Shown here: positions 21,894 through 30,365 of the stretch, one piece after another
How positions within the stretch are numbered: position 1 is the stretch's first letter
How the letters are laid out: each line of letters opens with the position of its first letter
Source: Planctomycetota bacterium
Lineage (GTDB): Bacteria > Planctomycetota > PUPC01 > JACPCR01
Direction of reading: 5' to 3'
NCBI GenBank assembly: GCA_016179685.1
Contig: JACPCR010000062.1
Span: 1 to 64,000, forward strand
Length of the DNA: 64,000 bases
Translations under genes and position numbers: made by a program
The notes under the pieces: model-generated
Told to the model about the DNA's origin: nothing
Database searches by the model: none
The model's input: the letters and a program-made list of their open reading frames with translations, nothing else

Positions 21894-22921
21894 AGTATCG
21901 GCCGCGCAAGATCAACACGGAGGTCCTGCACCAGATCGGGCTGTCGAGTCAGGTCGGCGGGCGCTTGGCATCCGGCGAGGGCGTCCAGGATGCGCTCTTC
22001 GGCGATCCCTGCATGTTGCTACAGACCGACGAGATCGACGGGATGCTCCAGTCGATCAACAAGGCGAAGGACGCCCGGCACGAGCAGATGATGGCGACGC
22101 TCCTGACCATGTACTCGTCAGCGAACTCCTCATTTGCGATCCGGCGCAAGGCGGGCAAGGAATCGCCTGGCTCCATCGATCAGCCCTGCCTCGTGGTCTT
22201 CGGAACGGCGATCCCCAACCATTACTACCAGGCGCTCTCGGAGCGAATGCTCACGAACGGCTTCTTCGCGCGCATGGTGATCCTGGAGTGCGAGAAGCGC
22301 GCGCCAGGGCAAGAGCCCAAAATCGAGCCGATCCCCGCGCGGGTGCTGGAGACGGCTAAGTGGTGGGCGGAGTTCCGGCCCGGCACGGGCAACCTCGAGA
22401 ACTGGCATCCCGTGCCCGAGATCGTGCCGCACACCGAAGAGGCCAAGCGCGCTCTCGTCGAGATGCGCCTGGAGGCCGAGGCCGAGTACGGCAAGGCGGA
22501 GGACGCGCGCGATCCGGTGGGCACCACCGTGTGGGGCCGCGTCAGCGAACATGTCCGCAAGCTCGCCCTGATCTACGCCGCCAGCGAGAACCACAAGAAC
22601 CCGATCATCGGCCCGGCCGCCGTCGAGTGGGCTCGGCGCTTCGTCACGCACCAGGCCAGGAGGATGCTTTTCATGGCCCAGTCACATGTCGCGGACAACC
22701 CCTTCCACGCCGAGTGCCTGAAGTTCCTGCAGAAGCTGCGGGACGCGCCGGATCGGACGCTCCCGCACAGCGTGCTCCTCAAGCGCATGAAGACGGACGC
22801 GAAGAACTTCCTCGTCCTCGTGACCACGCTCGAACAGCGCGGGGACATCGAGATTCGGACGCAGTCCAGCTCCGGCAGGCCGGGTCGCTTCTACCGGCTG
22901 ACCGAAGGAGGTGAAAGATGA
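21894..22921 (+). pseudogene. DUF3987-type phage primase/helicase, 5' truncated
   Basis: The frame enters from the junction as RKINTEVLHQIGLSSQVGGR, then LLQTDEIDGMLQSINKAKDA, IRRKAGKESPGSIDQPCLVV, FGTAIPNHYYQALSERMLTN and GFFARMVILECE. This is the C-terminal ATPase half of DUF3987 (YfjI-like) proteins of phages and islands: a Walker B-like TDEIDG, sensor GTAIP and arginine-finger GFFARM. The N-terminal Walker A half is missing. A C-terminal winged-helix-like part (LKRMKTDAKNFLVLVTTLEQ) is intact. A TTG start at 21965 could still give a 318-residue protein, but the loss of Walker A makes activity unlikely. Confidence 0.7.
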
Positions 22922-23115
22922 TCGGGAAAAAATGGGTGAGGGGTGAAAGAAGGCGAACGAGGTTGGCCGCATTTGGGGTGAAGGATGGGGAAAGAAGGGT
23001 GAAGAAAGAAGTGTTCGTAAGTCCTTATATATCAACACTCTATCTCCTTCTTTCTCCCTTTCACCCCATGCCCGTGCGCGCGCGTATAGCCGCCCCTCTA
23101 CCCGCGTGTGTGTGA
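22918..23115 (+). CDS. Possible small basic protein after DUF3987 gene
   Basis: ATG 22918 overlaps the preceding stop and is preceded by AAGGAGGTG at five to seven bases, one of the best ribosome-binding sites in the window. The 65-residue product is basic at first (KKWVRGERRRTRLAAFG) and hydrophobic later (SPYISTLYLLLSPF). The region is poorer in GC and repeats GGGTGAAAG-like units, so it could instead be a control region. Unknown function. Confidence 0.35.
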   Translation: MIGKKWVRGERRRTRLAAFGVKDGERRVKKEVFVSPYISTLYLLLSPFHPMPVRARIAAPLPACV

Positions 23116-23159
23116 GGGGGGGTGAAAGGGGAAAGATGGGAAGGATGCTCCTGGTTCGA

Positions 23160-24380
23160 TCAGGCGAAGTAGCTGAGGGCCTCGGCCGCACCGGCCACCA
23201 ACACCTGAGAGTCCCCGAAATTGTTGACCTTCCACTCGGGGTGGCAAACGATCTGCAGGCCGCGCTTGCAGGGAAGCATGGGCTGGAATCTTTTCCAATT
23301 CGGCGACAGGTCGGTATCGGACAGCTTGACCTCGACCGGAAGCCAAGGCTCACCGTCGCGGACGATAAGAAAGTCAATCTCGTGCTTCTCCTTGTCGCGG
23401 AGAAAAAAGAGAGCGAAATCGTCCTCACCCGTGTCCGTCCAGTAGTGGCAGGTTTTAAGCAGGTGATGGGCGACGAGGTTTTCGAAGCGCGCGGCCTTGT
23501 CCGAGACGGCACTGTAATCCCACAGATAGATCTTTCCCTCACGGCGAAGCGAACGGGCAATGCGCTTGCTGTAGGGCTTGATCTCGAAAAGGTAGTAGAG
23601 ATCCTTCAGATATGTTGCCCATCGCTTGATCGTAGGAATGCTGGCCTCCAGGTCACGGCCGAGGGAGGCAAGGCTGAAGAGAGACCCCACTCGCTCCGGC
23701 AAGAGCGAGGTCATCATCTCAATCCGGTCCAGTTCAGGAAGGCGGCTGAAGTCTCGCAGGTCGTCCCGAATGACCAGTTCTTCCCGACTGCGCCTCCAAA
23801 GTTTCAGCTTCCGAACACTTCGATCCAGGAGCGGCTTTGGGAACGGACCGAAGGTCATCAGCGCGGTCAGATTCTCGTCGGCCGACTTCGGCGGCTCTTC
23901 ACCCCGGGCGAAGATCGCTTGCAGCATCTTGTCCGGGGCCAGGACATCGGGCCGCTCCATTTCCCGGAGCGAAAAGGGATGCAAGCGAAACGGAAAGTGC
24001 CTTCCCAGGAGGCTGTCGCTTCCCTTTCGGTAAACGTTCAAACGGGCGCTGCCCGTGACGAGGAAGTCGCACGGCGATTCCAGAGTGTCGTAGATGCCCT
24101 TCAGGTTTCGCTTCCATCGACGCTCTTTGTGAATCTCGTCCAGCACGACGAGCGGAACCTCCTTCCCTTGTGCTGGGGGGACGACGGAAGATGGATTCTG
24201 CGCCCACTCGCGGCGAAAGACCAACTGGTCCCAATTGCGATACACGCCGACTTTGCGCTGATCGAGCAGCATCTTGGCCAAGGTGGTCTTGCCGCATTGG
24301 CGAGGACCCGACACAAGCGCGATCTTGTGGTCGGCGAAGCAGAACTCTTCGATGGCTTGCGTCAGAGATCGATCCTTCAT
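23160..24380 (-). CDS. ATP-binding protein, AAA_14 plus DUF4143
   Basis: A 406-residue protein from ATG 24378-24380 (MKDRSLTQAIEEF). Walker A VSGPRQCGKTTLAKML at residues about 24-39, Walker B VVLDEIHK near 76, sensor FLVTGSARLNVYRKGSDSLL near 112-131. The DUF4143 C-terminal part ends with a PD-(D/E)xK-like core, EIDFLIVRDGEPWLPVEVKL near 340-360, typical of the archaeal-type ATPase/nuclease fusions scattered in bacterial islands. Such genes are usually solitary, self-maintaining accessory units. Hairpins lie in its upstream region. It separates two phage fragments. Confidence 0.8.
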   Translation of the reverse strand: MKDRSLTQAIEEFCFADHKIALVSGPRQCGKTTLAKMLLDQRKVGVYRNWDQLVFRREWAQNPSSVVPPAQGKEVPLVVLDEIHKERRWKRNLKGIYDTLESPCDFLVTGSARLNVYRKGSDSLLGRHFPFRLHPFSLREMERPDVLAPDKMLQAIFARGEEPPKSADENLTALMTFGPFPKPLLDRSVRKLKLWRRSREELVIRDDLRDFSRLPELDRIEMMTSLLPERVGSLFSLASLGRDLEASIPTIKRWATYLKDLYYLFEIKPYSKRIARSLRREGKIYLWDYSAVSDKAARFENLVAHHLLKTCHYWTDTGEDDFALFFLRDKEKHEIDFLIVRDGEPWLPVEVKLSDTDLSPNWKRFQPMLPCKRGLQIVCHPEWKVNNFGDSQVLVAGAAEALSYFA

Positions 24381-24422
24381 TCTGACCAATCTAACGACTT
24401 TCGTTCGTTTGGTCAAGCCTAT

Positions 24423-24480
24423 GGCCGTTCTAATGCGTGTCGTTAGAACGGCCAAAACCTGACCAAACTATGGTCTGACC
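24423..24480 (-). promoter_or_regulatory. Inverted repeats upstream of the DUF4143 gene
   Basis: GGCCGTTCTAA (24423-24433) and TTAGAACGGCC (24443-24453) are exact 11-bp arms with a 9-base loop. GACCA-AACTA-TGGTC (24461-24475) follows, and further GGTCA/TGACC units lie on both sides. They are probably operator sites for the gene starting at 24380, or for the divergent methylase gene. Confidence 0.5.
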
Positions 24481-24706
24481 GCAGTATGGTCAGGTCGGCC
24501 ACGGGTCCTACCCGGCCAGGCTCGAAGCCGACGCCGCGCGGAACGCTCGCCATTTTGACCAGAGTTTGTTTCGGGTGTCCGGTTTCGCCCACGTCTCGCC
24601 CGGGGCGCGAGGGCTACCTGGACGCCAACCCGTACCCACCGGCGCGCCCTGGGCGTTCCGGGGCGCGAACGGGGGCCAACCCAACGCCAAGAAGGAGGCA
24701 GATGCC

Positions 24707-26054
24707 ATGAAGATCGAAGAACGGAAGGTTTCGGACATCAGGCCCTACGAGGCCAACCCGCGCATGAACGACCAGGCGGTGGACGCCGTGGCCCGGTCGA
24801 TCCGGGAGTTCGGATTCCGCCAGCCCTTCGTGGTCGATGAGGCGGGCGTCATCATCGTGGGGCACACCCGCTGGAAGGCCGCCAAGACGCTGGGCCTGGC
24901 CGAGGTGCCGGTGCATGTGGCCGCAGGGCTCCCTCCGGAGAAGGTGAAGGCGTACCGCATCGCCGACAACAAGCTCCACGAGTTGTCCGAGTGGGACTAC
25001 GACCCTCTGCCCGTCGAGTTGTCCGACCTGCGCGGGATGGACATCGATCTCGACATGCTCGGCTTCTCGTCCGAGGAAGTGGATAAGATGCTCGGGGCGG
25101 GGATCGGCGGCAACCCGGGGCTGACCGATCCCGACGCCGTGCCCGAACCGCCGAATGATCCGGTCACCCAGCGCGGCGACATCTGGGTGCTGGGCGAACG
25201 CCGCCTGATGTGGGACGACAGCGGTTCGCCCGAGGATCTCGACCGTCTGCTCTCCGGCGCGGTCATCCACCTCGTGAACACCGACCCGCCGTACAACGTG
25301 AAGGTCGAGCCGCGCTCGAACAACGCCATCGCGGCGGGGCTGTCTGTCGTTCGGCTCCGCCGACGCGGTCGCGGCCTCCGATGCGCGCGGCATGCATCAT
25401 CAGGGCTTCGATCTGGCGCGGGACAAGTCCAAGGCAGCGCCGACGACGAGGAAGCTCCGCCCGAAGGACCGCCCCCTCGAGAACGACCTCGTCTCGGACG
25501 AGGCCTTCGACGGAATGCTCCGGGCGTGGTTCGGGAACATCGCGCGCGTGCTGGAGCCTGGCCGGGGCTTCTACATCTGGGGCGGCTACGCCAACGGCGC
25601 GAACTACCCCAGCGCGCTCAAGGAGTGCGAGCTCTACTTCGCGCAGGCCGTCATCTGGGTGAAGGAGCACCCGGTCCTCACGCGCAAGGACTTCATGGGC
25701 AACCACGAGTGGTGCTTTTACGGCTGGCGCGAGGGCGCGGCGCACTACTTCAACCCGGAGATCAATAACGCCACCGACGTCTGGTCGATCAAGAAGGTCA
25801 ACCCGCAGTCGATGGTGCACTTGACCGAGAAGCCCGTGGAACTCGCCGTCCGCGCTATGACCTACTCGTCGCGCCCGGGCGAGAACGTCCTCGATCTCTT
25901 CGGCGGTTCGGGAAGTACGCTCATCGCGGCGGAGAAGACCGGGCGGAGGGCATACCTCATGGAACTCGATCAGCTCTACGCGGACGTCATCGTCCGCAGG
26001 TGGGAAGAGTACACCGGCAAGAAAGCCACGCGGCAGGAGGGAGTTCGGGCATGA
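24707..26054 (+). pseudogene. ParB-domain/DNA methylase fusion, one-base frameshift
   Basis: ATG 24707 follows GGAGG. Residues 1-90 form a ParB/Srx-like domain (DIRPYEANPRMNDQAVDAVA and VDEAGVIIVGHTRWKAAKTL). The methylase part has NTDPPYNVKVE near 190 and, after the shift, GENVLDLFGGSGSTLIAAEK near the C-terminus. At about 25345 an extra T changes the frame; removing it restores LSSFGSADAVAASDARGMHH and the normal continuation to VRRWEEYTGKKATRQ. Such proteins are typical phage-encoded N4-cytosine or N6-adenine methylases that protect phage DNA. A sequencing error cannot be excluded. Confidence 0.75.
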
Positions 26055-26056
26055 AG

Positions 26057-27226
26057 TCAGCCACGCGTGATGCCCGTGTCCTTGGCCAGCAGGTCGAGGT
26101 ACGTCTTGTAGGCATAGACCCGATCACGTCGTTTGCCTGTGATCTCATGCAGAACTTCCATCTGACGCAAAATGTCGATGGCCTTGACGGCGGTCGGCTT
26201 GCTCGTCTTGAGAAGCTCGATACTGCGCCCGAGCGTGACCATGGGATGCGTGGGCAGGAGGTCGAACAGTCGCACGGCCATCAACGTCGATGCTGTGTGC
26301 TCCGCTACTTTGCGCCGGTCGCCGCCGACCAGCGAGAAGAGCCCGCGCGCCGTGGCGACGCCGTCGTCGGCCGACTCGCGCACGCATTCGAGAAAGAAGG
26401 AGGTCCAACCTTCCCAGTCGCCGCTGGCGCGCACCGCATTCAGGCGCTCGTAGTACTCCTGCCGGTGCCGCTTGAATCCGAGGCTGACGTAGAGGAGCGG
26501 CGACGACAGCAGCTTCCAGTGTTCGACCAAGAGCGCGATCAGCAAACGGCCGATGCGGCCGTTGCCGTCGAGGAAGGGATGGATAGTTTCGAACTGGACA
26601 TGCGCCAGACCGGCCTTCGCAAGCGGCGGCAGCGGGTCGTCGCCGTGCAGCCACTTCTCCAAAGCGGCGAGCGCCTCCGGCACGGCCTCCGGTGGCGGAG
26701 GCACGAAGCGCGCGGTGCCCGGACGCGTTCCGCCGATCCAGTTCTGCGACGTGCGGACCGTGCCCGGATGCTTGTCGCTGCCGCGCACGCCTTTCATCAG
26801 GCGTTTGTGGACGGCGGACAGGAGACGCACGCAAAGCGGAAGCCCTTTCGGGTTGGCCAGCTCCTTCCTGGCGTAGGCCATCGCGTCGACGTAGTTGCAG
26901 ACCTCCTCCACGTCGGCTGGGCGATCCGACTGGCGCGTGGCCTCGTAGGCCACCACGTCTTGGAGCGTCGCCTGGGTGCCTTCGATCTGCGAAGAGACGA
27001 CGGCTTCCTTGCGGACGAATCCGTACAGGAACCAATCCGGGCTGGGCACCATGGCCCCGGCTACCTCGAGCCGCCCCACGGCCGCGACCGCCTCGGCATG
27101 GAGCTTGGCGAGATTCCCCTCGATGACGAGCGGCGGTCCCTCGGGCGGCAAGGGCCGTGGAATGAAGGCCTGGACCTTCTCTCCCGCCACTGTGCTGACG
27201 CTGTAGGTTCCCGTCGTGCGTGCCAT
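26057..27226 (-). CDS. Fic-family protein (Fic_N class II)
   Basis: A 389-residue full-length Fic protein. Residues 78-83 (SSQIEG) are the inhibitory helix motif; 216-227 (HPFLDGNGRIGR) are the catalytic loop. The N-terminal Fic_N part (FIPRPLPPEG) and a C-terminal winged helix (IELLKTSKPTAVKAIDILRQ) frame it. It probably AMPylates an unknown protein and autoregulates through DNA binding. It converges on the phage methylase gene (2-base gap) and is divergent from the DUF1937 gene, with inverted repeats between. Confidence 0.85.
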   Translation of the reverse strand: MARTTGTYSVSTVAGEKVQAFIPRPLPPEGPPLVIEGNLAKLHAEAVAAVGRLEVAGAMVPSPDWFLYGFVRKEAVVSSQIEGTQATLQDVVAYEATRQSDRPADVEEVCNYVDAMAYARKELANPKGLPLCVRLLSAVHKRLMKGVRGSDKHPGTVRTSQNWIGGTRPGTARFVPPPPEAVPEALAALEKWLHGDDPLPPLAKAGLAHVQFETIHPFLDGNGRIGRLLIALLVEHWKLLSSPLLYVSLGFKRHRQEYYERLNAVRASGDWEGWTSFFLECVRESADDGVATARGLFSLVGGDRRKVAEHTASTLMAVRLFDLLPTHPMVTLGRSIELLKTSKPTAVKAIDILRQMEVLHEITGKRRDRVYAYKTYLDLLAKDTGITRG

Positions 27227-27257
27227 CGCTGGTTAAGGCTCCTTGACCAAGGTCATC

Positions 27258-27314
27258 CGCTAGTAAAGGAATCTTACCTAACGCGCAACGCTAGTCAAGA
27301 AATCTTTACTAGCG
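27258..27314. promoter_or_regulatory. Operator-like inverted repeat between fic and DUF1937 genes
   Basis: CGCTAGTAAAG (27258-27268) and CTTTACTAGCG (27304-27314) are exact 11-bp arms. Between them AATCTTACC and AATCTTTAC repeat directly. The 98-base divergent gap is AT-rich, and the arms lie where an autoregulator of fic would bind. Confidence 0.6.
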
Positions 27315-27324
27315 TTTGGGCCCT

Positions 27325-27774
27325 ATGGGAGGCAGCGTGATCTACCTCGCGAGCCCCTACTCGCACCCAGACCCGTCCGTCCGTGAGGCGCGCTTCCAGG
27401 CAGCCTGCAGCCAGGCGGCCGAGATGCTGCGCTGCGGCATCCCGGTCTTCTCGCCCATTGCGCACACGCATCCCATCGCCGCCTACGGCCTCCCGCTGGA
27501 GTGGGCGAGCTGGGAAAAGTACGACCGCGTCTTTCTGGAGATGTGCTCGGAGGTCTGGATCCTGATGCTCGACGGCTGGCGGGAATCGAAAGGCGTCCAG
27601 GCGGAGATGGAGTTGGCGCGGGAACTCGGGAAGCCGGTGGTGCTCGTGGAACCGGGAGACGCCCTGAACGACCAAACCCCAGTCGCGGCGTCCCTGTCTG
27701 CGCCGCGCGCGTCGCGGCAGGCAGGCCGCGCTGGGGTGGTCGAGGCGGAGGTGGAAGATGACCCTACGCCTTGA
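27325..27774 (+). CDS. Phage DUF1937-like nucleoside deoxyribosyltransferase-fold protein
   Basis: Start at ATG 27325 ([16 protein letters not shown]). The text [35 protein letters not shown] and [17 protein letters not shown] is typical of DUF1937, related to nucleoside 2-deoxyribosyltransferases, found in tailed phages. The enzyme core ends near VEPGDAL. The C-terminus then carries a palindromic element (about 27692-27725), translated [12 protein letters not shown], followed by an acidic tail. It overlaps the convergent HARE-HTH gene by 11 bases. Confidence 0.7.
   Translation: MGGSVIYLASPYSHPDPSVREARFQAACSQAAEMLRCGIPVFSPIAHTHPIAAYGLPLEWASWEKYDRVFLEMCSEVWILMLDGWRESKGVQAEMELARELGKPVVLVEPGDALNDQTPVAASLSAPRASRQAGRAGVVEAEVEDDPTP
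27692..27725 (+). mobile_element. Palindromic element in the DUF1937 C-terminus
   Basis: Starts CCTGTCTGCGCCGCGC and ends GCGGCAGGCAGG; same ends as the other elements. It keeps the reading frame open to the stop 50 bases later. No uninserted sister copy is in the window. Confidence 0.65.
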
Positions 27775-28087
27775 TCGTGAACATGCCTCGCTCGGCCTTC
27801 TGAAACCGCGACTCGCCGCCCTTCTTGGCGATCTCGCGGATGATCGCGGCGTAGACCGTCGCGCTGGGCGTCTTGCCGCCCGTCTTCCAGAGGCCCTTCT
27901 CCAGGGTGCGCTCGACGATGACCTTGCAGTTGAGCGCCTCCCCGGCGTCCCCGAGGACCTTGGCGGCCGCGTCGAGCCCGCTCATGGTCCCGCATGCCTG
28001 CCGCGCCGCTTCGCTCTGCGGCGCAGACAGGTCCTTGCGTTCAGCCTTCTTGCGCGCCTTGGGCACGACCGCCTTGGATGCGGCCAT
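27764..28087 (-). CDS. HARE-HTH domain phage protein with in-frame insert
   Basis: Start ATG 28085-28087 ([18 protein letters not shown]). The C-terminal part ([56 protein letters not shown]) is a HARE-HTH winged helix, found in phage and chromatin-linked proteins that bind DNA. Between ERKD and GTMSG lie 13 codons of palindromic element (27992-28030). The gene is divergent from the next gene, the two starts overlapping by two bases. Confidence 0.7.
   Translation of the reverse strand: MAASKAVVPKARKKAERKDLSAPQSEAARQACGTMSGLDAAAKVLGDAGEALNCKVIVERTLEKGLWKTGGKTPSATVYAAIIREIAKKGGESRFQKAERGMFTIKA
27992..28030 (-). mobile_element. 39-bp in-frame palindromic element in the HARE-HTH gene
   Basis: On the coding strand it follows GAC, starts CTGTCTGCGCCGC and ends GCGCGGCAGGCATGC before GGGACC. 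It adds 13 codons ([13 protein letters not shown]). The left neighbour GAC is the same as at 18927, 20533 and 33330. Confidence 0.7.
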
Positions 28088-28313
28088 GTCGGATAGACGC
28101 GACGGGCAAAACCAGGCCCTGAAAGTGACCGCCCTTTCGGCCGAGGACATGGCGATCCTGCTGTCCAAGAGTGGCGGCAAAACCGTCAGCGCGGAGACCA
28201 TCCGCTCCCATCTGGAAGCGGCCGCGCCCGCGAACGCCGGCGACACGCTGAACCTGGTCCTGGTCCATTACGCCACCTGGCTGGTGAAGGATCTGTCCGG
28301 CCGTGGCGATTGA
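28086..28313 (+). CDS. Small phage protein before terminase (75 aa)
   Basis: ATG 28086; product [20 protein letters not shown], then [20 protein letters not shown] and [15 protein letters not shown] short helical, probably DNA-binding protein. It directly precedes a second small gene and the terminase start, an order typical for small packaging or regulatory proteins in phages. Family not recognised. Confidence 0.6.
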   Translation: MSDRRDGQNQALKVTALSAEDMAILLSKSGGKTVSAETIRSHLEAAAPANAGDTLNLVLVHYATWLVKDLSGRGD

Positions 28314-28566
28314 TCCCCGCAACCTCAAGCCTTCCGACTTGGCGCGGCTTCTCAACTCGATGCCGCCGGGGGCCGTCGTCGACGAGCGCCAGCTCTACCG
28401 ACACCGCATGCGAGCGGGCTACCGGATCGGCGGCGGCCGCCGGGTAGACCTCTTCCGCTACGTCGCCTGGCTCGTCGAGGAACGCGACCGGTCCAGGCCG
28501 GAGAAGGCCCGCGACTACGAGGCGATCAAGGAGGCGGCCGCCCAGCGCAACCGGGTGCTGTCGTAG
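28303..28566 (+). CDS. Small phage protein before terminase (87 aa)
   Basis: GTG 28303 overlaps the previous stop by 11 bases. Product: [20 protein letters not shown], then PPGAVVDERQLYRHRMRAGY and VDLFRYVAWLVEER. It looks like a small HTH-type DNA-binding protein, perhaps the terminase small subunit or a partner, since the large-subunit reading begins right after its stop. Family not recognised. Confidence 0.6.
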   Translation: MAIDPRNLKPSDLARLLNSMPPGAVVDERQLYRHRMRAGYRIGGGRRVDLFRYVAWLVEERDRSRPEKARDYEAIKEAAAQRNRVLS

Positions 28567-28697
28567 GCCGGACGCGACATCGGAGAACTCCCCGCCGTCG
28601 TGGACGCCGAACGGAAGGCGCGGGCCGGAGACGACTTCCGCTTCTTCTGCGAGGCCTACTTCCCGCAGACCTTCCACCTGCCCTGGTCGCCGGTGTC
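28567..28697 (+). pseudogene. Terminase large subunit, N-terminal stub
   Basis: Immediately after the preceding stop the frame reads GRDIGELPAVVDAERKARAG, then DDFRFFCEAYFPQTFHLPWS, the standard opening of this phage's large terminase. After about 43 residues it runs into a palindromic block and stops matching; the Walker A region is absent. The C-terminal part of a similar terminase lies at 6300-6820, so rearrangement has separated the two ends. Confidence 0.65.
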
Positions 28698-28708
28698 CAA
28701 AATGGGGG

Positions 28709-28796
28709 CGGGATCGGGATCGCTACCTGTCTCCCGCAGGGAGCCCGTTGGGATGCGCCGCGCACGGCGCGGCAGGCGGGCCCCGATCCCGATCCC
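28709..28796. mobile_element. Large palindromic insert breaking the terminase
   Basis: GGGATCGGGATCG (about 28709-28721) and CGATCCCGATCCC (28784-28796) are outer arms. Inside lie CCTGTCTCCCGCAGGGAG and GCGCCGCGCACGGCGCGGC ending GGCAGGCGGGC, the usual element ends. It looks like one dispersed element nested in another hairpin. Confidence 0.55.
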
Positions 28797-29009
28797 GACG
28801 GGCGTTGGAACGCAAAGCGCCAGGAGTTTCCAGAGATCAGCCTCTTTTTCGAGGAAGAAGATCGCGGATTCGCGATGACCCGAATAGAGATTTCACTAAG
28901 TAGTTACCTCGCCGACATCTCGTTGCGTCTCGTTCGCTTGGAAAGCAATACCTCTGAACAACTCGAACTCATCGATCACCCCGACCGTCCTCGGTATCGG
29001 GCTGCTTGA
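28797..29009 (+). pseudogene. Unrecognised C-terminal protein fragment
   Basis: An open frame of 71 codons (DGRWNAKRQEFPEISLFFEE, then EDRGFAMTRIEISLSSYLAD) ending at TGA 29007-29009, with no start of its own because it emerges from the palindromic block. The composition is protein-like, less GC-biased than its neighbours. It may be the tail of a gene whose front was lost in the rearrangement that broke the terminase. Confidence 0.35.
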
Positions 29010-29163
29010 ACGAGGGATGAGAAGCGAGGCTTCGCCCGCATCCAATCCTCGGCTGGTTAGCGGCGGATTTCGTCATCGAAAGGGGCCGAGTGCGCAACGC
29101 AAGGCAGAGCCGCCGCAATTCGCTCGTCTTCTTGAGACGTTCCGTGACTGCCTTGGAACTCAT
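28969..29163 (-). CDS. Small partner of the AbiEii-like nucleotidyltransferase
   Basis: ATG 29161-29163 lies just beyond the nucleotidyltransferase stop. The product opens MSSKAVTERLKKTSELRRLC, a pattern I associate with small basic proteins following AbiEii/MNT-like genes. The second half is less convincing and overlaps the tail of the fragment on the plus strand, so its 3' end may be eroded. Confidence 0.45.
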   Translation of the reverse strand: MSSKAVTERLKKTSELRRLCLALRTRPLSMTKSAANQPRIGCGRSLASHPSFKQPDTEDGRGDR

Positions 29164-29164
29164 G

Positions 29165-29629
29165 TCAGTCTTCATCGATGATTTCCTTTAAATGCTTGAT
29201 GTCGTCCTGATCTTGACCGCTTCCCCTCAGAGTCTTGAGCTCGATAAGGCCATCCGGGGAAATCACTGTCAGCTCCCCTCTCTCCCACTGAACGCGTTGA
29301 CGCCCGTTCCAGACACGTTCAATCATTGGCGTTACAAGAAGCAAGTCAAGAGGCAGCGAATCTGGAGAGTCGGGAAAGACTTTGGCCAACCGATAGATTT
29401 GAATGCCACCCTTCTTGAACTTCATCAACCCGGCATCAATATCAAATCCGAGTTCCTTGGCAACATCCTTTGCGACATCCAGAGATGTACTCTCGATCAT
29501 GATGTCGATGTCCAGCGTGGACCGGGGGAAAGCATATACCGCCATCGCCAAGCCGCCGCAGAGCGCGAAATCGACACCTCTTCGGTTCAACTCGGAGCAC
29601 AATTCAGAAAGTTCATCAAGCAAATCCAT
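29165..29629 (-). CDS. AbiEii/MNT-like nucleotidyltransferase
   Basis: A 154-residue protein from ATG 29627-29629 (MDLLDELSELCSELNRRGVD). The nucleotidyltransferase core is LCGGLAMAVYAFPRSTLDID and IMIES, with the GG-A and the DxD-type DIDIM motif needed for metal-bound NTP transfer. DLLLVTPMIERVWNGRQRV follows. Such proteins act in AbiE-like or MNT toxin-antitoxin modules, modifying a toxin or tRNA. The small downstream gene overlaps its end and may be its partner. No HEPN gene is adjacent here, unlike the MNT at 32219. Confidence 0.7.
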   Translation of the reverse strand: MDLLDELSELCSELNRRGVDFALCGGLAMAVYAFPRSTLDIDIMIESTSLDVAKDVAKELGFDIDAGLMKFKKGGIQIYRLAKVFPDSPDSLPLDLLLVTPMIERVWNGRQRVQWERGELTVISPDGLIELKTLRGSGQDQDDIKHLKEIIDED

Positions 29630-30015
29630 GTCTGGACCCATCGCGCGAACGACCCAAAATCAGCGACTGAAACGGCGCTGCCCAACGTCAGGTCGGCAAG
29701 AATGTCCGGAGCACCTCGAAGAGTCAAATCGCGCCACCGTTTCAGTTCGCTGCATTTTTCTGGTTCAATGAAGCCGCTTCGCGGCAGAGCTGAGCGGTCA
29801 TCGCATCCTTTCCTGCCTGAGCGGCCGCGCGATACCGGATGGGAATCTGAAGGTTTTGACGCACGGTATGCGAGGGATGACGGAAAGGTCCATCAGGTTG
29901 CGTGCGAATTCTGAGGACAGGGTTAGGTTCAGGGTCACCCTCACAGGGCTTGACGAAAGCCCCGTGAGTTTTTTTTTATCTCCATTTTCCCGGGCAGGAG
30001 AAAGGGGAAAGACCC
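29630..30015. other. Non-coding stretch before IS remnant
   Basis: About 390 bases without a convincing gene. The right part holds a strong hairpin with a T run (29940-29977); the left part (29650-29800) has no family texture on either strand. Confidence 0.4.
29940..29977 (+). terminator. Strong hairpin with T run
   Basis: CTCAC-A-GGGCTT, a short loop, then AAGCCC-C-GTGAG followed by nine T residues (29969-29977). It has the form of an intrinsic terminator and lies 38 bases before the IS remnant; such a hairpin could shield the transposase from outside transcription. Confidence 0.6.
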
Positions 30016-30160
30016 ATGAACGATAAACTTCTTCAGGATCGAAGATTATACACATTTCTGGAGCGCGTCGACAACGATATGGCCGAGGAGGCCCGGATGG
30101 AAGAGTGCGGGTGTGGAGGAGGCTTCATAGCGCCCGGTCTAAGCGCAAGCCGCGAGGAGT
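30016..30160 (+). pseudogene. IS-associated small gene, N-terminal remnant with frameshift
   Basis: ATG 30016 after GAAAGGGGAAAG; product MNDKLLQDRRLYTFLERVDN and DMAEEARMEECGCGGGF. After a slip it continues in another frame as LHSARSKRKPRGV. This matches the start of the small zinc-binding proteins that accompany certain transposons (CxxCGG then LHxAxYPRKPRG). It is cut off after about 48 codons. Confidence 0.5.
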
Positions 30161-30365
30161 CATAGAGCGACAGCCATACCTCCACGGCTTCCTTCTGCGC
30201 CAAGAGTCGCTTATTAGGCTTGATCCTCCGAAGGTCCGCAAGCGTGGTCCCCACGTCCTGCAAATGGACGTGCGAGCCGAAGCGCCGGGGCTGCTCCAGC
30301 GGAATGGGGTAGAAGCGCAGCCTCGGGAAGTACGGCGCGAGCTGGTCAAGGTTGAAAGACCGCAT
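30153..30365 (-). pseudogene. Unrecognised protein fragment
   Basis: A leftward frame from ATG 30365, MRSFNLDQLAPYFPRLRFYP, then RFGSHVHLQDVGTTLADLRR and KEAVEVWLSLYDSSRLALR, has natural composition, but its 3' end runs into the IS remnant. The family is not recognised. Confidence 0.3.
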
